Assembly (NCBI GenBank): GCA_018004935.1
Contig: JAGNBF010000007.1
Location: 55,750-119,749 of the forward strand
Length of the DNA stretch: 64,000 nt
Direction of reading: 5' to 3'
From: Chloroflexota bacterium
GTDB lineage: Bacteria; Chloroflexota; Anaerolineae; Promineifilales; Promineifilaceae
The position numbers were made by a program, and so were the translations under genes. The notes under the pieces were generated by a model. It saw only the letters and a list, made by a program, of their open reading frames with translations, did no database searches and had not been told where the DNA came from. Positions 43,840 to 53,385 of this stretch are shown here, piece by piece (within the stretch, counting starts at the first letter, position 1; the number at the start of each line of letters is the position of its first letter).

Positions 43840-44763
43840 ATGAATGCGATCCTTCCCCCATCTATCCGGTTTTTGCAGAGGGGTTGGCACAATGCCAATC
43901 ATGTTTTGCTGTTGGATGGTGAGGGGCCGGTGTTGGTGGATACGGGTGGAGATGAGGATGGGGCGGTGTTGCTGGCAATGATGAAAGATGAGGGCGTTGA
44001 CGCGGCCGCACTCTCTCTCATCGTCAACACCCACTCCCACTGGGACCACAGCGGCGGCAACCGCACCCTCAAAACCTTCAGCGGCGCACCCCTCGCCGCC
44101 AGTGCTTTATCCGCCGCCTGGTTTGCCCACCAAGAACGCCGCCTCACCTGGCTCGATTACTTCGCCGTACCGTTTGAGTTTGTCCCCGCCGATATTATCT
44201 GGCAGGATGGGGATGTCGTGCAGTTGGGCGAATTCCCCTGGCAGGTGATCGCCATCCCCGGTCATGCCCCGGATGCCATCGCCCTGTACCAGCCGGAACA
44301 CAAACTGCTCATTTCCGCCGATGCCTTGCACCTGAATGATTGTGGCATTATCAACGTAGCCGTGCATGGCTGGGAGGCGTTAGACGCGGCCGCGACCACC
44401 ACCCACCGCCTGCAACAACTCGACATCGCCCTGGCCTTGCCCGGACACGGCCCGCTCATCACCGACGCGGCCGCGAGCCTGGAGCGCATCGCCACCCTGT
44501 TAGCCCAATTCCGCGCCGACCCGGAGAAGTTATACCGCCATCTGGTGCGCCGGGTGTTTATTGCAACGGTGTTAGCCCGTCAGCCGGTCAGCCGGTCAGC
44601 CTTGCTGAAGTGGATGTTGGCCCTGCCCTGGACAACCGATTATTTACCAACGAGTGGCTACCCTGACGCGGCCGCGCAACTCCACGATCTCTTGTCTACC
44701 TTCATTCGGCAGGGGGTTATCGTGGAAGAAGATGGCCTACTGATCTGTACTGTACGGAAGTAG
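43840..44763 (+). CDS. MBL-fold metallohydrolase
   Basis: 307 aa glyoxalase II/beta-lactamase-fold enzyme with intact HSHWDH (H65, H67, D69, H70), PGHAPDAIALY and LISADALHL. The C-terminal winged-helix-like region (RRVFIATVLARQPVSRSALLKWM) matches LACTB2-like or flavoprotein-lacking hydrolases. The substrate is unknown; nothing links it to Trp synthesis except position. The stop TAG is the first base triplet of the following repeat. Confidence 0.85.
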   Translation: MNAILPPSIRFLQRGWHNANHVLLLDGEGPVLVDTGGDEDGAVLLAMMKDEGVDAAALSLIVNTHSHWDHSGGNRTLKTFSGAPLAASALSAAWFAHQERRLTWLDYFAVPFEFVPADIIWQDGDVVQLGEFPWQVIAIPGHAPDAIALYQPEHKLLISADALHLNDCGIINVAVHGWEALDAAATTTHRLQQLDIALALPGHGPLITDAAASLERIATLLAQFRADPEKLYRHLVRRVFIATVLARQPVSRSALLKWMLALPWTTDYLPTSGYPDAAAQLHDLLSTFIRQGVIVEEDGLLICTVRK

Positions 44764-44853
44764 GCGAGTGGCGAGTAGGCGAGTGGCGAGTAGGCGAGTG
44801 GCGAGTAGGCGAGTGGCGAGTAGGCGAGTGGCGAGTAGGCGAGTGGCGAGTAG
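44762..44853. repeat. Left arm: GCGAGTAG/GCGAGTG tandem repeat
   Basis: Six 15-base units of AGGCGAGTGGCGAGT. It is the inverse of the array at 45300-45433, and the S23-type gene lies between the two. Confidence 0.9.
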
Positions 44854-44879
44854 GTGCGCAACAAGTGTGAGGTGGAAGG

Positions 44880-45299
44880 ATGGGTGAGAAGCCGATGCGG
44901 TTTACCGAGTGGGAAGAGACGGTACATCCAACGATTCGGAATGGCCCACTCTGGCAGTTTAAGGTATACCCCAAAGCAATGTTTGTTTATGATCTGGCAT
45001 GGTTTGATTGCGGAAATCTCTTGCGAGACGAACGTGGTAAAACGGTTGCCAGACAACTTATCCGTAGTGCAGGTGCTATAAGTGCCAATATCGAGGAAGG
45101 ATTTGGTCGGGGTTATGGCAAAGATTATGCTTATCATTTACGCATTGCCATGGGCGAAACCCGTGAATCTCAAGGTTGGTATTGGCGCGGCCGCAACCTA
45201 CTAACCCAAGAAGTCCTAGATCACCGCCTTTCCTTACTCAACGAAATCATCGCCATGCTCGTCCCCAACCTCACCAAACAACGCAACTACACCAAATAA
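44880..45299 (+). CDS. Four-helix-bundle protein of the S23/23S-rRNA-IVS family
   Basis: 139 aa. LLRDERGKTVARQLIRSAGAISANIEEGFGRGYGKDYAYHLRIAMGETRESQGWYWRG is diagnostic for the family named after ORFs in 23S rRNA intervening sequences; Avd of diversity-generating retroelements shares the fold. GAGGTGG precedes ATG 44880. The ORF sits in the loop formed by 92- and 134-base inverted arms of GCGAGT-type repeats, inside the trp operon. In rRNA IVSs the same family also lies inside a hairpin. Function unknown, likely nucleic-acid binding by a basic pentameric barrel. Confidence 0.88.
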   Translation: MGEKPMRFTEWEETVHPTIRNGPLWQFKVYPKAMFVYDLAWFDCGNLLRDERGKTVARQLIRSAGAISANIEEGFGRGYGKDYAYHLRIAMGETRESQGWYWRGRNLLTQEVLDHRLSLLNEIIAMLVPNLTKQRNYTK

Positions 45300-45433
45300 C
45301 CCCACTCGCACACTCGCTACTCGCACACTCGCTACTCGCAAACTCGCTACTCGCAAACTCGCTACTCGCACACTCGCTACTCGCACACTCGCTACTCGTT
45401 ACTCGCTACTCGCTACTCGCTACTCGCAAACTC
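45300..45433. repeat. Right arm: ACTCGCTACTCGCAC tandem repeat
   Basis: Alternating ACTCGCT and ACTCGCA(C/A) units, about 18 heptamer-type units, inverse in sequence to 44762-44853. Ends 11 bases before the trpD start, with AAGGAG just after the array. Confidence 0.9.
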
Positions 45434-45444
45434 AAGGAGACCCT

Positions 45445-46467
45445 ATGCCCCTAAAACCCATTCTCGCCGAAGTCATCAACCGCCGCGACCTCACCTTTGC
45501 CCAGGCGGCCGAGGCCATGAACATCATCATGGACGGGCTGGCGACCCCGGCCCAGATTGGCAGTTATCTGACCGCGCTCCGTATGAAGGGGGAGACGGTG
45601 GACGAAATCGCCGGGAGTGCCAAGGCGATGCGCGACCATGTCGTGCCGGTGCATGTGCCCTTGCAACCGGGCGAAATCCTCATGGATATTGTGGGTACGG
45701 GCGGGGATGGACGGCATACGTTCAACATTTCCACCACCTCAGCGTTTGTCATCGCGGCCGCGCACCAAAAAGTCGCCAAACACGGCAACCGTGCCGCCAG
45801 CAGTCGCAGTGGCTCGGCTGATGTGCTCATGGCGCTGGGGGCGAATCTGGAGCTAAACCCGGAGCAGGTGGCCGAATGTGTGCAAGAAGTGGGCATCGGC
45901 TTCCTGTACGCCGTCAAACACCATCCGGCCATGCGCTTCGCCATTGGGGCGCGCCGCGAGATGGGGCAACGCACTATTTTCAACGTGTTGGGGCCGCTCA
46001 CCAACCCTGCCGGAGCCACCCATCAGGTATTGGGGGTGTATGATCCGGCGCTCACCGAGGTGATGGCGCGGGTATTGGCCTCGTTGGGGTCCGCGGCCGC
46101 GCTCGTCGTGCATGGCGCGGATGGGCTGGACGAACTCTCGACCACCGGCCCCAACCAGATCAGCTATCTCAAGGCCGGACAGGTGACAAACCAGACCTTC
46201 GATCCCCAGGAGCTTGGCCTGCGCCGGGCGACGCTGGACGAGTTTATCGGGGGGACGCCGGAAGAGAATGCCGTCATTACCCGTGCCATTCTGAGCGGAG
46301 CCGACCAGGGGGCGCGGCGGGATGTGGTGCTGTTGAACAGTGCGGCCGCGCTCTGCCTGGATGATTTAGACTGGCACAGAGGGTTGGTACGGGCTAAAGA
46401 GGCGATTGATAGCGGCCGCGCCCTTGCCACGTTGGATGCCTGGATTGCACGAACCAATCGCTTCTAA
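45445..46467 (+). CDS. trpD: Anthranilate phosphoribosyltransferase
   Basis: 340 aa; joins anthranilate to PRPP. Marks: DIVGTGGDGRHTFNISTTSAFVIAAA (PRPP loop), KHGNRAASSRSGSADVLMALG, FNVLGPLTNPA, VVHGADGLDELSTTGP. AAGGAG 7 bases upstream. Separated from trpG by the two inserted hairpin genes and the MBL gene. trpA, B, C and F are not in the window. Confidence 0.96.
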   Translation: MPLKPILAEVINRRDLTFAQAAEAMNIIMDGLATPAQIGSYLTALRMKGETVDEIAGSAKAMRDHVVPVHVPLQPGEILMDIVGTGGDGRHTFNISTTSAFVIAAAHQKVAKHGNRAASSRSGSADVLMALGANLELNPEQVAECVQEVGIGFLYAVKHHPAMRFAIGARREMGQRTIFNVLGPLTNPAGATHQVLGVYDPALTEVMARVLASLGSAAALVVHGADGLDELSTTGPNQISYLKAGQVTNQTFDPQELGLRRATLDEFIGGTPEENAVITRAILSGADQGARRDVVLLNSAAALCLDDLDWHRGLVRAKEAIDSGRALATLDAWIARTNRF

Positions 46468-46511
46468 AACTCAGAAGTCACCCTCTCACCCTTTGGGGTT
46501 ATAATCCGCAC

Positions 46512-47399
46512 ATGTCCACCCCTACCCTGCGCCAACGATTAGGTGATCTTTATCACCGTTTGTACCAAACCGCGACCACCGGGCGGCTCAACCCGTTCCT
46601 GAAACCCGTACACAGTAGCTTACAGGCCCTGGAGTTAGCCGTCGAAAGGCAACTGGATCGCCTTAGCCCCACCGAGGAACCATCTCCTCATCTGCCCGAG
46701 TTGACCGTTCTGATCAAGACGTTTGAACGGCCCTACGCCACCAACCTGCTTCTGGAGAGCATCCGGCGGTTTTACCCACAACTGCCCATCATTGTGGTAG
46801 ATGATAGCCGTAACCCAACCCGGTTCGCGGCCGCGAGCCAAACCATCTTTATGCCTTACGACAGCGGCCTCTCCGCCGGGCGTATGGCCGGTCTGGAACA
46901 CATTCACACCCCCTACACCCTGCTCCTCGACGACGATTACGTCTTCTACCGCCACACCCGCATCAATTCAGCCCTCTCTCTCATGGTACAGCATCCCGAA
47001 ATTGACATCATGGGGGGTACACTCATTTACCTGCCATTTTATACCACCACCGATTACCGTAAGGCGGCTCTTTACAAAACAGACGTTCCCCCAGTGCATC
47101 CGCTGGGCAGTAAGATTGGCGGTCTGACCGTCATGGACAAAGTAGCTAACTTCTTTATCGCTCAAACAGAGCGGCTCAAACTGGTTGGATGGGATACCCA
47201 GTTGAAACTCATGGAACACGCCGAATTTTTCACCCGTGCGCGAGGCATCCTGACCACAGTTTACAACCCGCAGATGCGTTGCCTGCACGTCCGTACCCCA
47301 TTCGACAAGGTTTACATGAAAGGCCGCAATAATTACCTGCCCTATGTGGTTTTCTTGCAGAGACGATACCAAAAAGCACCGCATGAGATTGATACGTGA
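46512..47399 (+). CDS. Family 2-like glycosyltransferase
   Basis: 295 aa. LTVLIKTFERPYATNLLLESI, PIIVVDDSRNP, DSGLSAGRMAGLEHI and TLLLDDDYVFY (DxD-type metal motif) are GT2/GT-A signatures, close to bacterial B4GALNT-like enzymes. The acceptor is unknown. No clear ribosome site; 44 bases after trpD. Ends at the AGCATTTCAGC repeat. Confidence 0.8.
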   Translation: MSTPTLRQRLGDLYHRLYQTATTGRLNPFLKPVHSSLQALELAVERQLDRLSPTEEPSPHLPELTVLIKTFERPYATNLLLESIRRFYPQLPIIVVDDSRNPTRFAAASQTIFMPYDSGLSAGRMAGLEHIHTPYTLLLDDDYVFYRHTRINSALSLMVQHPEIDIMGGTLIYLPFYTTTDYRKAALYKTDVPPVHPLGSKIGGLTVMDKVANFFIAQTERLKLVGWDTQLKLMEHAEFFTRARGILTTVYNPQMRCLHVRTPFDKVYMKGRNNYLPYVVFLQRRYQKAPHEIDT

Positions 47400-47401
47400 G
47401 A

Positions 47402-47490
47402 GAGCATTTCAGCATTTCAGCTTGTCAGCATTTCAGCTTCTTAGCTGACTAGCTGACCGGCTGACCGGCTTCTTAGCTGACTAGCTCCCC
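47402..47490. repeat. AGCATTTCAGC / GCTGACTA tandem repeat
   Basis: Same words and order as 27165-27402 (AGCATTTC units, then TTAGCTGACTAGCTGACC units), but shorter. Imperfectly self-inverted. Followed by AAAGGA for the next gene. Confidence 0.8.
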
Positions 47491-47503
47491 AAAGGAACCC
47501 CCC

Positions 47504-48580
47504 ATGTCCCACGAAATTGCCCAATCCCTGACCAATTTATTCGAATTGACCCGGCGCACACCCGGCGCAATTTTACCTTTTGACGTAAATCAGGATCGTT
47601 TCGTTATCTTCTCTGACCTACATAAAGGGGCACGGGATGGAGCCGATGATTTCCGGGCGGGTGAGCGTGCGTACCATGCCGCACTGGCTTACTACCTTTA
47701 CAAAGGTTACACCCTTGTCATGTTGGGTGACGCTGAAGAGCTATGGGAAGAAACCCCCCAAACGGTGATCACTGCGTACACCCACACCTTACAACTGGAA
47801 GCTAAATTCCATCAGGAAGGGCGTTATCTGCGGGTGTGGGGGAATCATGATGATGCCTGGCAACATAGTGATCTTGTCAGCCAATATTTGCATCCGTTTT
47901 ACCCGGCACTGCGGGTGTGGGAGGGGTTGATCTTGCAAGTGAAGGAGCAAGGGCAAAACCTGGGGGATTTGTTCCTGGTGCATGGGCATCAGGGGACATT
48001 GGAAAGTGATCGTTATTCTGATTTCTCCCGTTGGGCGGTGCGGTATTTGTGGCGGCCGCTCCAACGTCTCCTCAATTTCAGCCTGAATACACCCGCTAAG
48101 GATGCCCGTCTGCGCACACAGCATGATCAGGCATTGTATCATTGGGCCGAACAGCAGGTGGGGCTTATCCTTATTGCCGGACATACGCACCGCCCGGTGT
48201 TCAAGGCGAAAGCTCACTCTGCCCGGATTGAGGAGCAGATTACACAGCATCAAGATTTGCTCGCGGCCGCGTCACCCGACGAACGCCCCCTCATTCTTGA
48301 CCGCCTGGCCGAACTCCACGCCGAAATGGAATGGGTCAAAACCCAGGAACGACAAAAACCCCAAGAGACCGCCATTGACCAGACCGTGCCCTGCTACTTC
48401 AATACCGGCTGTTGTTGTTTTGCCGATGGTGACATCACCGGTCTGGAGATAGCCGAAGGCAATTTCCGCCTGGTGCGCTGGCCCGACAAAGACGACAAAC
48501 CTCGCCGCCACATTCTCGAATCCGCCCGGATCATAGACGTATTGGCCGAAGCGCAGGCCAAACGGCAAGTTGTATCGTAA
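47504..48580 (+). CDS. Calcineurin-like metallophosphoesterase
   Basis: 358 aa. Metal motifs in order: FSDLHKGARDGAD, MLGDAEELW (GD), WGNHDD, LVHGHQG and AGHTHRP. The C-terminal helical segment (ARIEEQITQHQDLLAAAS) and NTGCCCFADGDITGLEI close the protein. Resembles UDP-2,3-diacylglucosamine-hydrolase-like or unknown MPEs. AAAGGA precedes the start. Confidence 0.85.
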   Translation: MSHEIAQSLTNLFELTRRTPGAILPFDVNQDRFVIFSDLHKGARDGADDFRAGERAYHAALAYYLYKGYTLVMLGDAEELWEETPQTVITAYTHTLQLEAKFHQEGRYLRVWGNHDDAWQHSDLVSQYLHPFYPALRVWEGLILQVKEQGQNLGDLFLVHGHQGTLESDRYSDFSRWAVRYLWRPLQRLLNFSLNTPAKDARLRTQHDQALYHWAEQQVGLILIAGHTHRPVFKAKAHSARIEEQITQHQDLLAAASPDERPLILDRLAELHAEMEWVKTQERQKPQETAIDQTVPCYFNTGCCCFADGDITGLEIAEGNFRLVRWPDKDDKPRRHILESARIIDVLAEAQAKRQVVS

Positions 48581-48604
48581 TGAAGAAGTTTTGATGTAAG
48601 CGTT

Positions 48605-48722
48605 CAGTTAACCCACCCGGCGGTTGAACCGCCCAGCTAAACATACCAAACCCTGCGGGCCAAAACGCCAGGCCAACGGCCTTTGTAACCACAGCCCGGC
48701 TCGTTTTATGGCCGGGCGATCT
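48605..48722. repeat. AACCCACCCGGCGGTTGAACC and AGCCCGGCTCG repeat
   Basis: Contains CCCGGCGGTTGAACCGCC, then GGGCCAAAACGCCAGGCCAA, CGGCCTTTG and AGCCCGGC...GCCGGGCG. Copies at 12164 and 60050-60325. It lies between convergent genes, where its GCCCGGC/GCCGGGC stem could act as a terminator. Confidence 0.65.
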
Positions 48723-48743
48723 GGACAAATAAGTCCTATGATG

Positions 48744-50726
48744 TCATTCAACAATCAATTCTTGGAGCGTCAAACGTGCATCCCTTTCCTCTCCCTGGGT
48801 TATGATAACCAGCGGAGGCACGTTACCCAGACGTGAATAAACACCTATAGAAAGTGGATAATGACCAGGTACAGTATCCTCCGGAATTATCAGGCTATGT
48901 TGTTGCACGATAACATCCCCCGACCGAACTGTATCCGATAAAAGCGTAAACGCATCTCCCTGAGTGAGTAATTCAGTGGGTGTACGCAAAACATGTACAA
49001 AAATAGACATCTCTGGGGGAAGCGGTGTTAATACACGCCAATAACTTAATAATGTCACTGTATCACCAGGCCTGACTTGTGTCTGGTCCAACTTCCAACC
49101 CAAAAACGACATCTGATCATCAAAATTTACCGGTAAGGTAATAGCCTGGGGGTTCTCACTCAAAGTGAATAAATGCTCATCTAATGATTTTGTTACTTCT
49201 AGTTGAAAGCCAAAAACATCATCACCGACCAGAACCATTGTTGAATCTTTGTTTTCAGGCCATAAACCCCAATCCCAATTCGTTGGTGACTGATTTTCCA
49301 GGAAAAAGTGATAGGCGGGTGCGCCCCCTTCAGGCCACACCTGAGAATGCAGACAATCATACCAACGAATTGAAACGTCTTGCCGATTTAGGAGAAAAGG
49401 CATCGTCTGACGCCCCGTGCGCCAAAATGGGTCTTGTTCGTTGAGAAAAGAAGTGCAAATAGTGACAGGGAGAATGTTCTCCTGGTTATCCAGGTAATGA
49501 GCAACATTGGCTAAGGTTGCCTGATGAAAACGCCGCACCTCTTCCTCTTGAGGCCATTGAATGAAATAAGCTGAGTAAGTCCGATATAAGTTGCCAGACA
49601 ACCAAATAACCAACAATAGAGCAGGCAACCAGCGCAATAATGGGTGACGTTGTAGGTAAATTACTAATGTATTAAGCGTAAGACCAGGAAAAACAAAAAC
49701 AACACCTTGTGCAAGAATGGTGTGGACAAAATGAGGAGTCGGTTCAGTGACTATGCCAGGAGCTAACGCTACAGCCAACCAGGTGAGGCAAAAGGCATAA
49801 ACAGGTTGACGCCACTTGATCACAGCAATAAGAACACCAGACCAAAATAATATTGCCCCTAATGGTTCAAAGACGGACAATCCGGGCAAGTTATAATGAC
49901 TTTGTAAATCCCCTCGTAGCGCAAACATATTCAGAGTCGCTACTAACCCTCGCCCTATGGGTTGTATATCGTTTTGGAGCAATGCCTGCCAGGGGCCATC
50001 AACCTGACCAACACGTGTTTCCAAAGATGGATTTTGCGTTAGCAAGAGGAACAAAGGTATGCCCAGGGTAAGGCCGCCTAACAAAGACCCAATCAACCAT
50101 TTGGGCCGCAACTTATGCCAGAGAATCAGGTAAAAAATGAACGTTATATATAAGAGGGGAAGCAGGCGAGCTACCCGGTACGTGTAGAAGCTCAAGCCTA
50201 AAAAAACAGCGAATGCCACAGACGCAGGGAATCGCCTTTTGCCGGTGAGGGTATAGGGTAGAGCACAGGCCGCGGCCGCGACAAATGGTAATAATGTGTT
50301 AGCCCGTAAAGCCGCACGGCTCATTAGGACGGGCCACAATACAACCGCCATACCTGTAATAGCCGTAATAGCCACCCACGGCCCAAAAGCACGCCGCACC
50401 CACACATAAGTTAAAGCAATTCCCACTAACCCACACAGGATAGAAGGCAAACGAAACTGCCAGGCGACCGGTAAAGGTAGGGTTAGAGAGCCAGCCAAAA
50501 ACCAGTGATAAAGACCTTCTCGTCCCCATCCCTCAGGATAAAACAATTGAAACCCCACCTCTTTCGCTGTGAGGGCAATCTGACCATTGATAACCTCATC
50601 ATAGTGGATGCCTGGGGGGACATTGGCTAACTGATAGCTACGGAAAAAGAAGGCAATGACAAGAATCAGAATAACCATCATCCATTCATAAAAGGATATA
50701 CGGTTCACAGAAGTGGTAAATGTCAT
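48744..50726 (-). CDS. GT-C-fold membrane glycosyltransferase-like protein
   Basis: 660 aa from MTFTTSVNRISFYEWMM (an upstream frame extension to 50783 lacks a ribosome site). About 11-12 membrane segments; the first loop has VPPGIHYDEVINGQIA, the acidic motif of ArnT/PMT-like (GT39/GT83) enzymes, and YPEGWGREGLYHW follows. The C-terminal soluble domain has a beta-sandwich pattern (LDQTQVRPGDTVTLLSYWRVL). Likely uses polyprenyl-phosphate sugars. Closely parallel in design to the gene at 53811. Confidence 0.8.
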   Translation of the reverse strand: MTFTTSVNRISFYEWMMVILILVIAFFFRSYQLANVPPGIHYDEVINGQIALTAKEVGFQLFYPEGWGREGLYHWFLAGSLTLPLPVAWQFRLPSILCGLVGIALTYVWVRRAFGPWVAITAITGMAVVLWPVLMSRAALRANTLLPFVAAAACALPYTLTGKRRFPASVAFAVFLGLSFYTYRVARLLPLLYITFIFYLILWHKLRPKWLIGSLLGGLTLGIPLFLLLTQNPSLETRVGQVDGPWQALLQNDIQPIGRGLVATLNMFALRGDLQSHYNLPGLSVFEPLGAILFWSGVLIAVIKWRQPVYAFCLTWLAVALAPGIVTEPTPHFVHTILAQGVVFVFPGLTLNTLVIYLQRHPLLRWLPALLLVIWLSGNLYRTYSAYFIQWPQEEEVRRFHQATLANVAHYLDNQENILPVTICTSFLNEQDPFWRTGRQTMPFLLNRQDVSIRWYDCLHSQVWPEGGAPAYHFFLENQSPTNWDWGLWPENKDSTMVLVGDDVFGFQLEVTKSLDEHLFTLSENPQAITLPVNFDDQMSFLGWKLDQTQVRPGDTVTLLSYWRVLTPLPPEMSIFVHVLRTPTELLTQGDAFTLLSDTVRSGDVIVQQHSLIIPEDTVPGHYPLSIGVYSRLGNVPPLVIITQGEERDARLTLQELIVE

Positions 50727-50784
50727 AAAAAATTCACTTTTTAACACAACTATTGTTGGGCGGCAGAGTGGTCGCGGCCGCATT

Positions 50785-53157
50785 TTATCTCCGCACGATT
50801 ACTAATGGAACCGCGGCCGCAACCACCACCCCCACCCCCAGCAACGACACCACCAACCCCCACCAAAACAGCACCGGACGGAAATGCCATTCAACAATGT
50901 GTTCCCCGGCGGGCACACACACGGCACGTAAGGTCGTGTAAGCTTTTTGCCAGACAGCCCGCTCCCCATCCACCATCACCTGCCAACCGGGATACGCCGT
51001 CTCGGCCAGAACCAGTAAAGCCGGGGCATCACTTTGAGTGGTAATACGCCAGAAGCCGGGGCTGTTTGCCTCAATCGTGGCCATTCCTGTCCCCGCTTCC
51101 AAATTGCAGGCTGGTTCTTCGGCCAAAATGGCGGTTTGGGCAGGGATGAAATCAGGTTGGTGCAGGCGATGAATCGCGGCCGCAGTCTCCGTTACCACCT
51201 CATAGGCATACAGTAAACGAGCGACAGGCAGGGCATGCGGCCGCGTATACACCCATGTTTCCCCTTGTTGCCCATACAGCGTCAATGGCCCTGGCTCTCC
51301 GGTAAACGCATCTAAGGGGGTCGCGGCAATCACATAACGCACCCCCAGCACATCATACGCCGTGGAGCGTGGGTCGGCTACCGAGGTCGCCAGGGCCAAA
51401 TGGTCGGCCGGAGCTAACGAATCGTAACCAAACATACTGGTCAACTCCACCGAGATACTGCCATTCTGCTCAAACACTGGCACACCCCAGGGTAGTACCC
51501 GCTCCGTCGTCGCCCCAATGATGGCTCGTGCCTCTGCCCACAACGGATGGGAAGCCGATGGCTCCAACCGCACCATCTTCCAGGAAAACGTCCACAGGTC
51601 AGCCACAGCCAGGAGAATAAGCGCGGCCGCGGGCCAATTTTTAGTGAGTAGTGTCCAGTAAACAGTAAACCATCTGTGTCCCCCATCACTACCCACGACT
51701 AACTGCTCACGGCTCACTGACAAATATTTTCCTATCAACAAACCACCCACCAAAAACAAAGCCAGGGCTAAGGCTTCACCGTTGATTTGGTGCCAGACGC
51801 GGCCGCTGGTTTCAGTGGGGTGGATAGCCATGAAGGTGACGCCCGCCGAGGCGATAGCGGCCGCGAAGATAACAGAAATGGCGACGAGGATGAAACGGAG
51901 CGTGAAGATTGAGTGATTAAGAGATTGAGAGATTGTAGACTGTTCATTACCCACAGTTGACTGCTCACTCTTTTCCCCTAGTCGCCCCAACAACGCCGTA
52001 ACACCAAACAGCCACAAAAACGCCGCCCGGCCAGGAGCACGCACAAGCCGGAAGGGGGGCAACCAATCAAAAGCCAGTTTATAGAGGATGCCATATCGCC
52101 CTAACGCCAGCCACAACCCGAACACGATAAGCACCAGGCAGAAAACGGTGAACCGATTGGGGCGGCGCAAGGCCAGCAACAAACCCAACCAGGCCAGAAT
52201 ACCGGCATAATAACTGAGTTCTTCAAATGTTTGCACACTCCAATACCCCAGCCGTGTGGGTTCGCCAAAAAACTCCGGCACAATAAGGGTCAGGAGATGG
52301 GCCGGGGGCATGGAATAATCAGTCGCAAAGTTATAATCCGCGGCCGCCACCCGTTCCGTCGCCAGACTAAACTGCACAAACGGCAACAGGTGAACCATCG
52401 CCAGCCCGAAACCCACCAGGGCCATCACAACCCCCTGGCGCAAAATCACACGACGGCGCAAAGGTTGCCAATCATCCCCAACCCTCTGGGCGGACGAAAG
52501 GGGGAACAGGTCGGCCCCAGCCGTGAGCCACAAATACACCAGATACGCTCCCCAAATGAGACCTACATAGAGAAAAGATGGATAATGCCCCGCCAACAGC
52601 GACAGGCCAAAGGGCAAACCCGCCAATACCCCCGCTCGCCAATCTCCCCGCCGTACCGCCCAACCCAATGCCAGAAGCATCCAGGGTGTCCAGGCGGTAA
52701 CGGCATAAACAGCCGTATGCCCGGCCCAGAGTCGCCCCGTGAGATAGCCACCAAACGCAAAACACAATCCCGCCAAAACAGCCGGTGTCCAGCGGCCGCG
52801 CTGACTCCGCACAAATGCCACCATCCCCAAAGCCGCCAACCAGACATGCAACGCCATGAACCAGCTAAGCCCCACATTCACGGGCAAAATCAGCATGAGC
52901 CAGGCCGGGGGATAAAAGGCTTCATTCTGTGGATCAGCCATGAAGGGGGTGCCATTGAAACGATAGGGATCCCAAAAAGGCAGGTGTCCCGCATACACCG
53001 CTTCCCGCACGGCTTTGGGCAAAATATAGTAGTAACCACGCATATCATAACCACCCAACACCTGCCCTTCTGGGGGGAAAAGGGTTTTATGGAAAAAAAG
53101 GAGAACGAGAACGGCCAGAAACGCGGCCGCGAGTAAAGGAAAACGTCGTCGTAACAT
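50785..53157 (-). CDS. YfhO-like polytopic membrane protein
   Basis: 790 aa from MLRRRFPLLAAAF; AGGGTGAG lies 8 bases before this ATG, whereas the frame extends upstream into a 110-bp repeat. First loop motif FNGTPFMADPQNEAFYPPAW and a C-terminal beta-domain (TAYPGWQVMVDGE) are typical of YfhO, a GT-C-type lipid-linked glycosylation protein. Low-complexity repeat sequence enters the frame twice: KSEQSTVGNEQSTISQSLNH (51895-51985) and SREQLVVGSDGGHRWFTVYW (51640-51725), both in predicted loops. Confidence 0.82.
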   Translation of the reverse strand: MLRRRFPLLAAAFLAVLVLLFFHKTLFPPEGQVLGGYDMRGYYYILPKAVREAVYAGHLPFWDPYRFNGTPFMADPQNEAFYPPAWLMLILPVNVGLSWFMALHVWLAALGMVAFVRSQRGRWTPAVLAGLCFAFGGYLTGRLWAGHTAVYAVTAWTPWMLLALGWAVRRGDWRAGVLAGLPFGLSLLAGHYPSFLYVGLIWGAYLVYLWLTAGADLFPLSSAQRVGDDWQPLRRRVILRQGVVMALVGFGLAMVHLLPFVQFSLATERVAAADYNFATDYSMPPAHLLTLIVPEFFGEPTRLGYWSVQTFEELSYYAGILAWLGLLLALRRPNRFTVFCLVLIVFGLWLALGRYGILYKLAFDWLPPFRLVRAPGRAAFLWLFGVTALLGRLGEKSEQSTVGNEQSTISQSLNHSIFTLRFILVAISVIFAAAIASAGVTFMAIHPTETSGRVWHQINGEALALALFLVGGLLIGKYLSVSREQLVVGSDGGHRWFTVYWTLLTKNWPAAALILLAVADLWTFSWKMVRLEPSASHPLWAEARAIIGATTERVLPWGVPVFEQNGSISVELTSMFGYDSLAPADHLALATSVADPRSTAYDVLGVRYVIAATPLDAFTGEPGPLTLYGQQGETWVYTRPHALPVARLLYAYEVVTETAAAIHRLHQPDFIPAQTAILAEEPACNLEAGTGMATIEANSPGFWRITTQSDAPALLVLAETAYPGWQVMVDGERAVWQKAYTTLRAVCVPAGEHIVEWHFRPVLFWWGLVVSLLGVGVVVAAAVPLVIVRR

Positions 53158-53192
53158 GGTTATACTCACCCTGGTCATCAAATGAGATTGGG

Positions 53193-53306
53193 GGTTCTTT
53201 GGGGTTTTATGAGGTACGGGCAACCGTTGTGGTTGTCCCGCACAGGGCAGGCACAAGGCCAGCCCTTACATCTGGTGTCAACTTCCTGAATTTCCCAAGA
53301 ACCAAT
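53193..53306. repeat. Dispersed ~110-bp repeat, copy 3
   Basis: GGGGTTTTATGAGGTACGGG to CTGAATTTCCCAAGAACC, same orientation as 15411. It is immediately upstream of the YfhO-like gene and can be mistaken for its N-terminus. Followed by AATTAATTATTGAACTGTTG, a half-arm of the TTGAAT repeat family without its inverse. Confidence 0.78.
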
Positions 53307-53385
53307 AATTAATTATTGAACTGTTGAATTGTTGCATTGTTGAACTGTTAATGAAGCGGTAGACGCTCTAGTACAGTACGGCATA

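Noticed and set aside
44762..44853. CRISPR-like direct repeats
   Set aside because: Uniform 15-base units without spacers, mirrored by an inverted array downstream.
52231..53136. 301-codon plus-strand frame
   Set aside because: Antisense of the YfhO-like gene; its basic, proline-rich composition is an artefact of hydrophobic codons read in reverse.
53158..53256. N-terminal extension of the YfhO-like protein
   Set aside because: The extra residues come from a dispersed 110-bp repeat; AGGGTGAG before ATG 53157 gives a better start.
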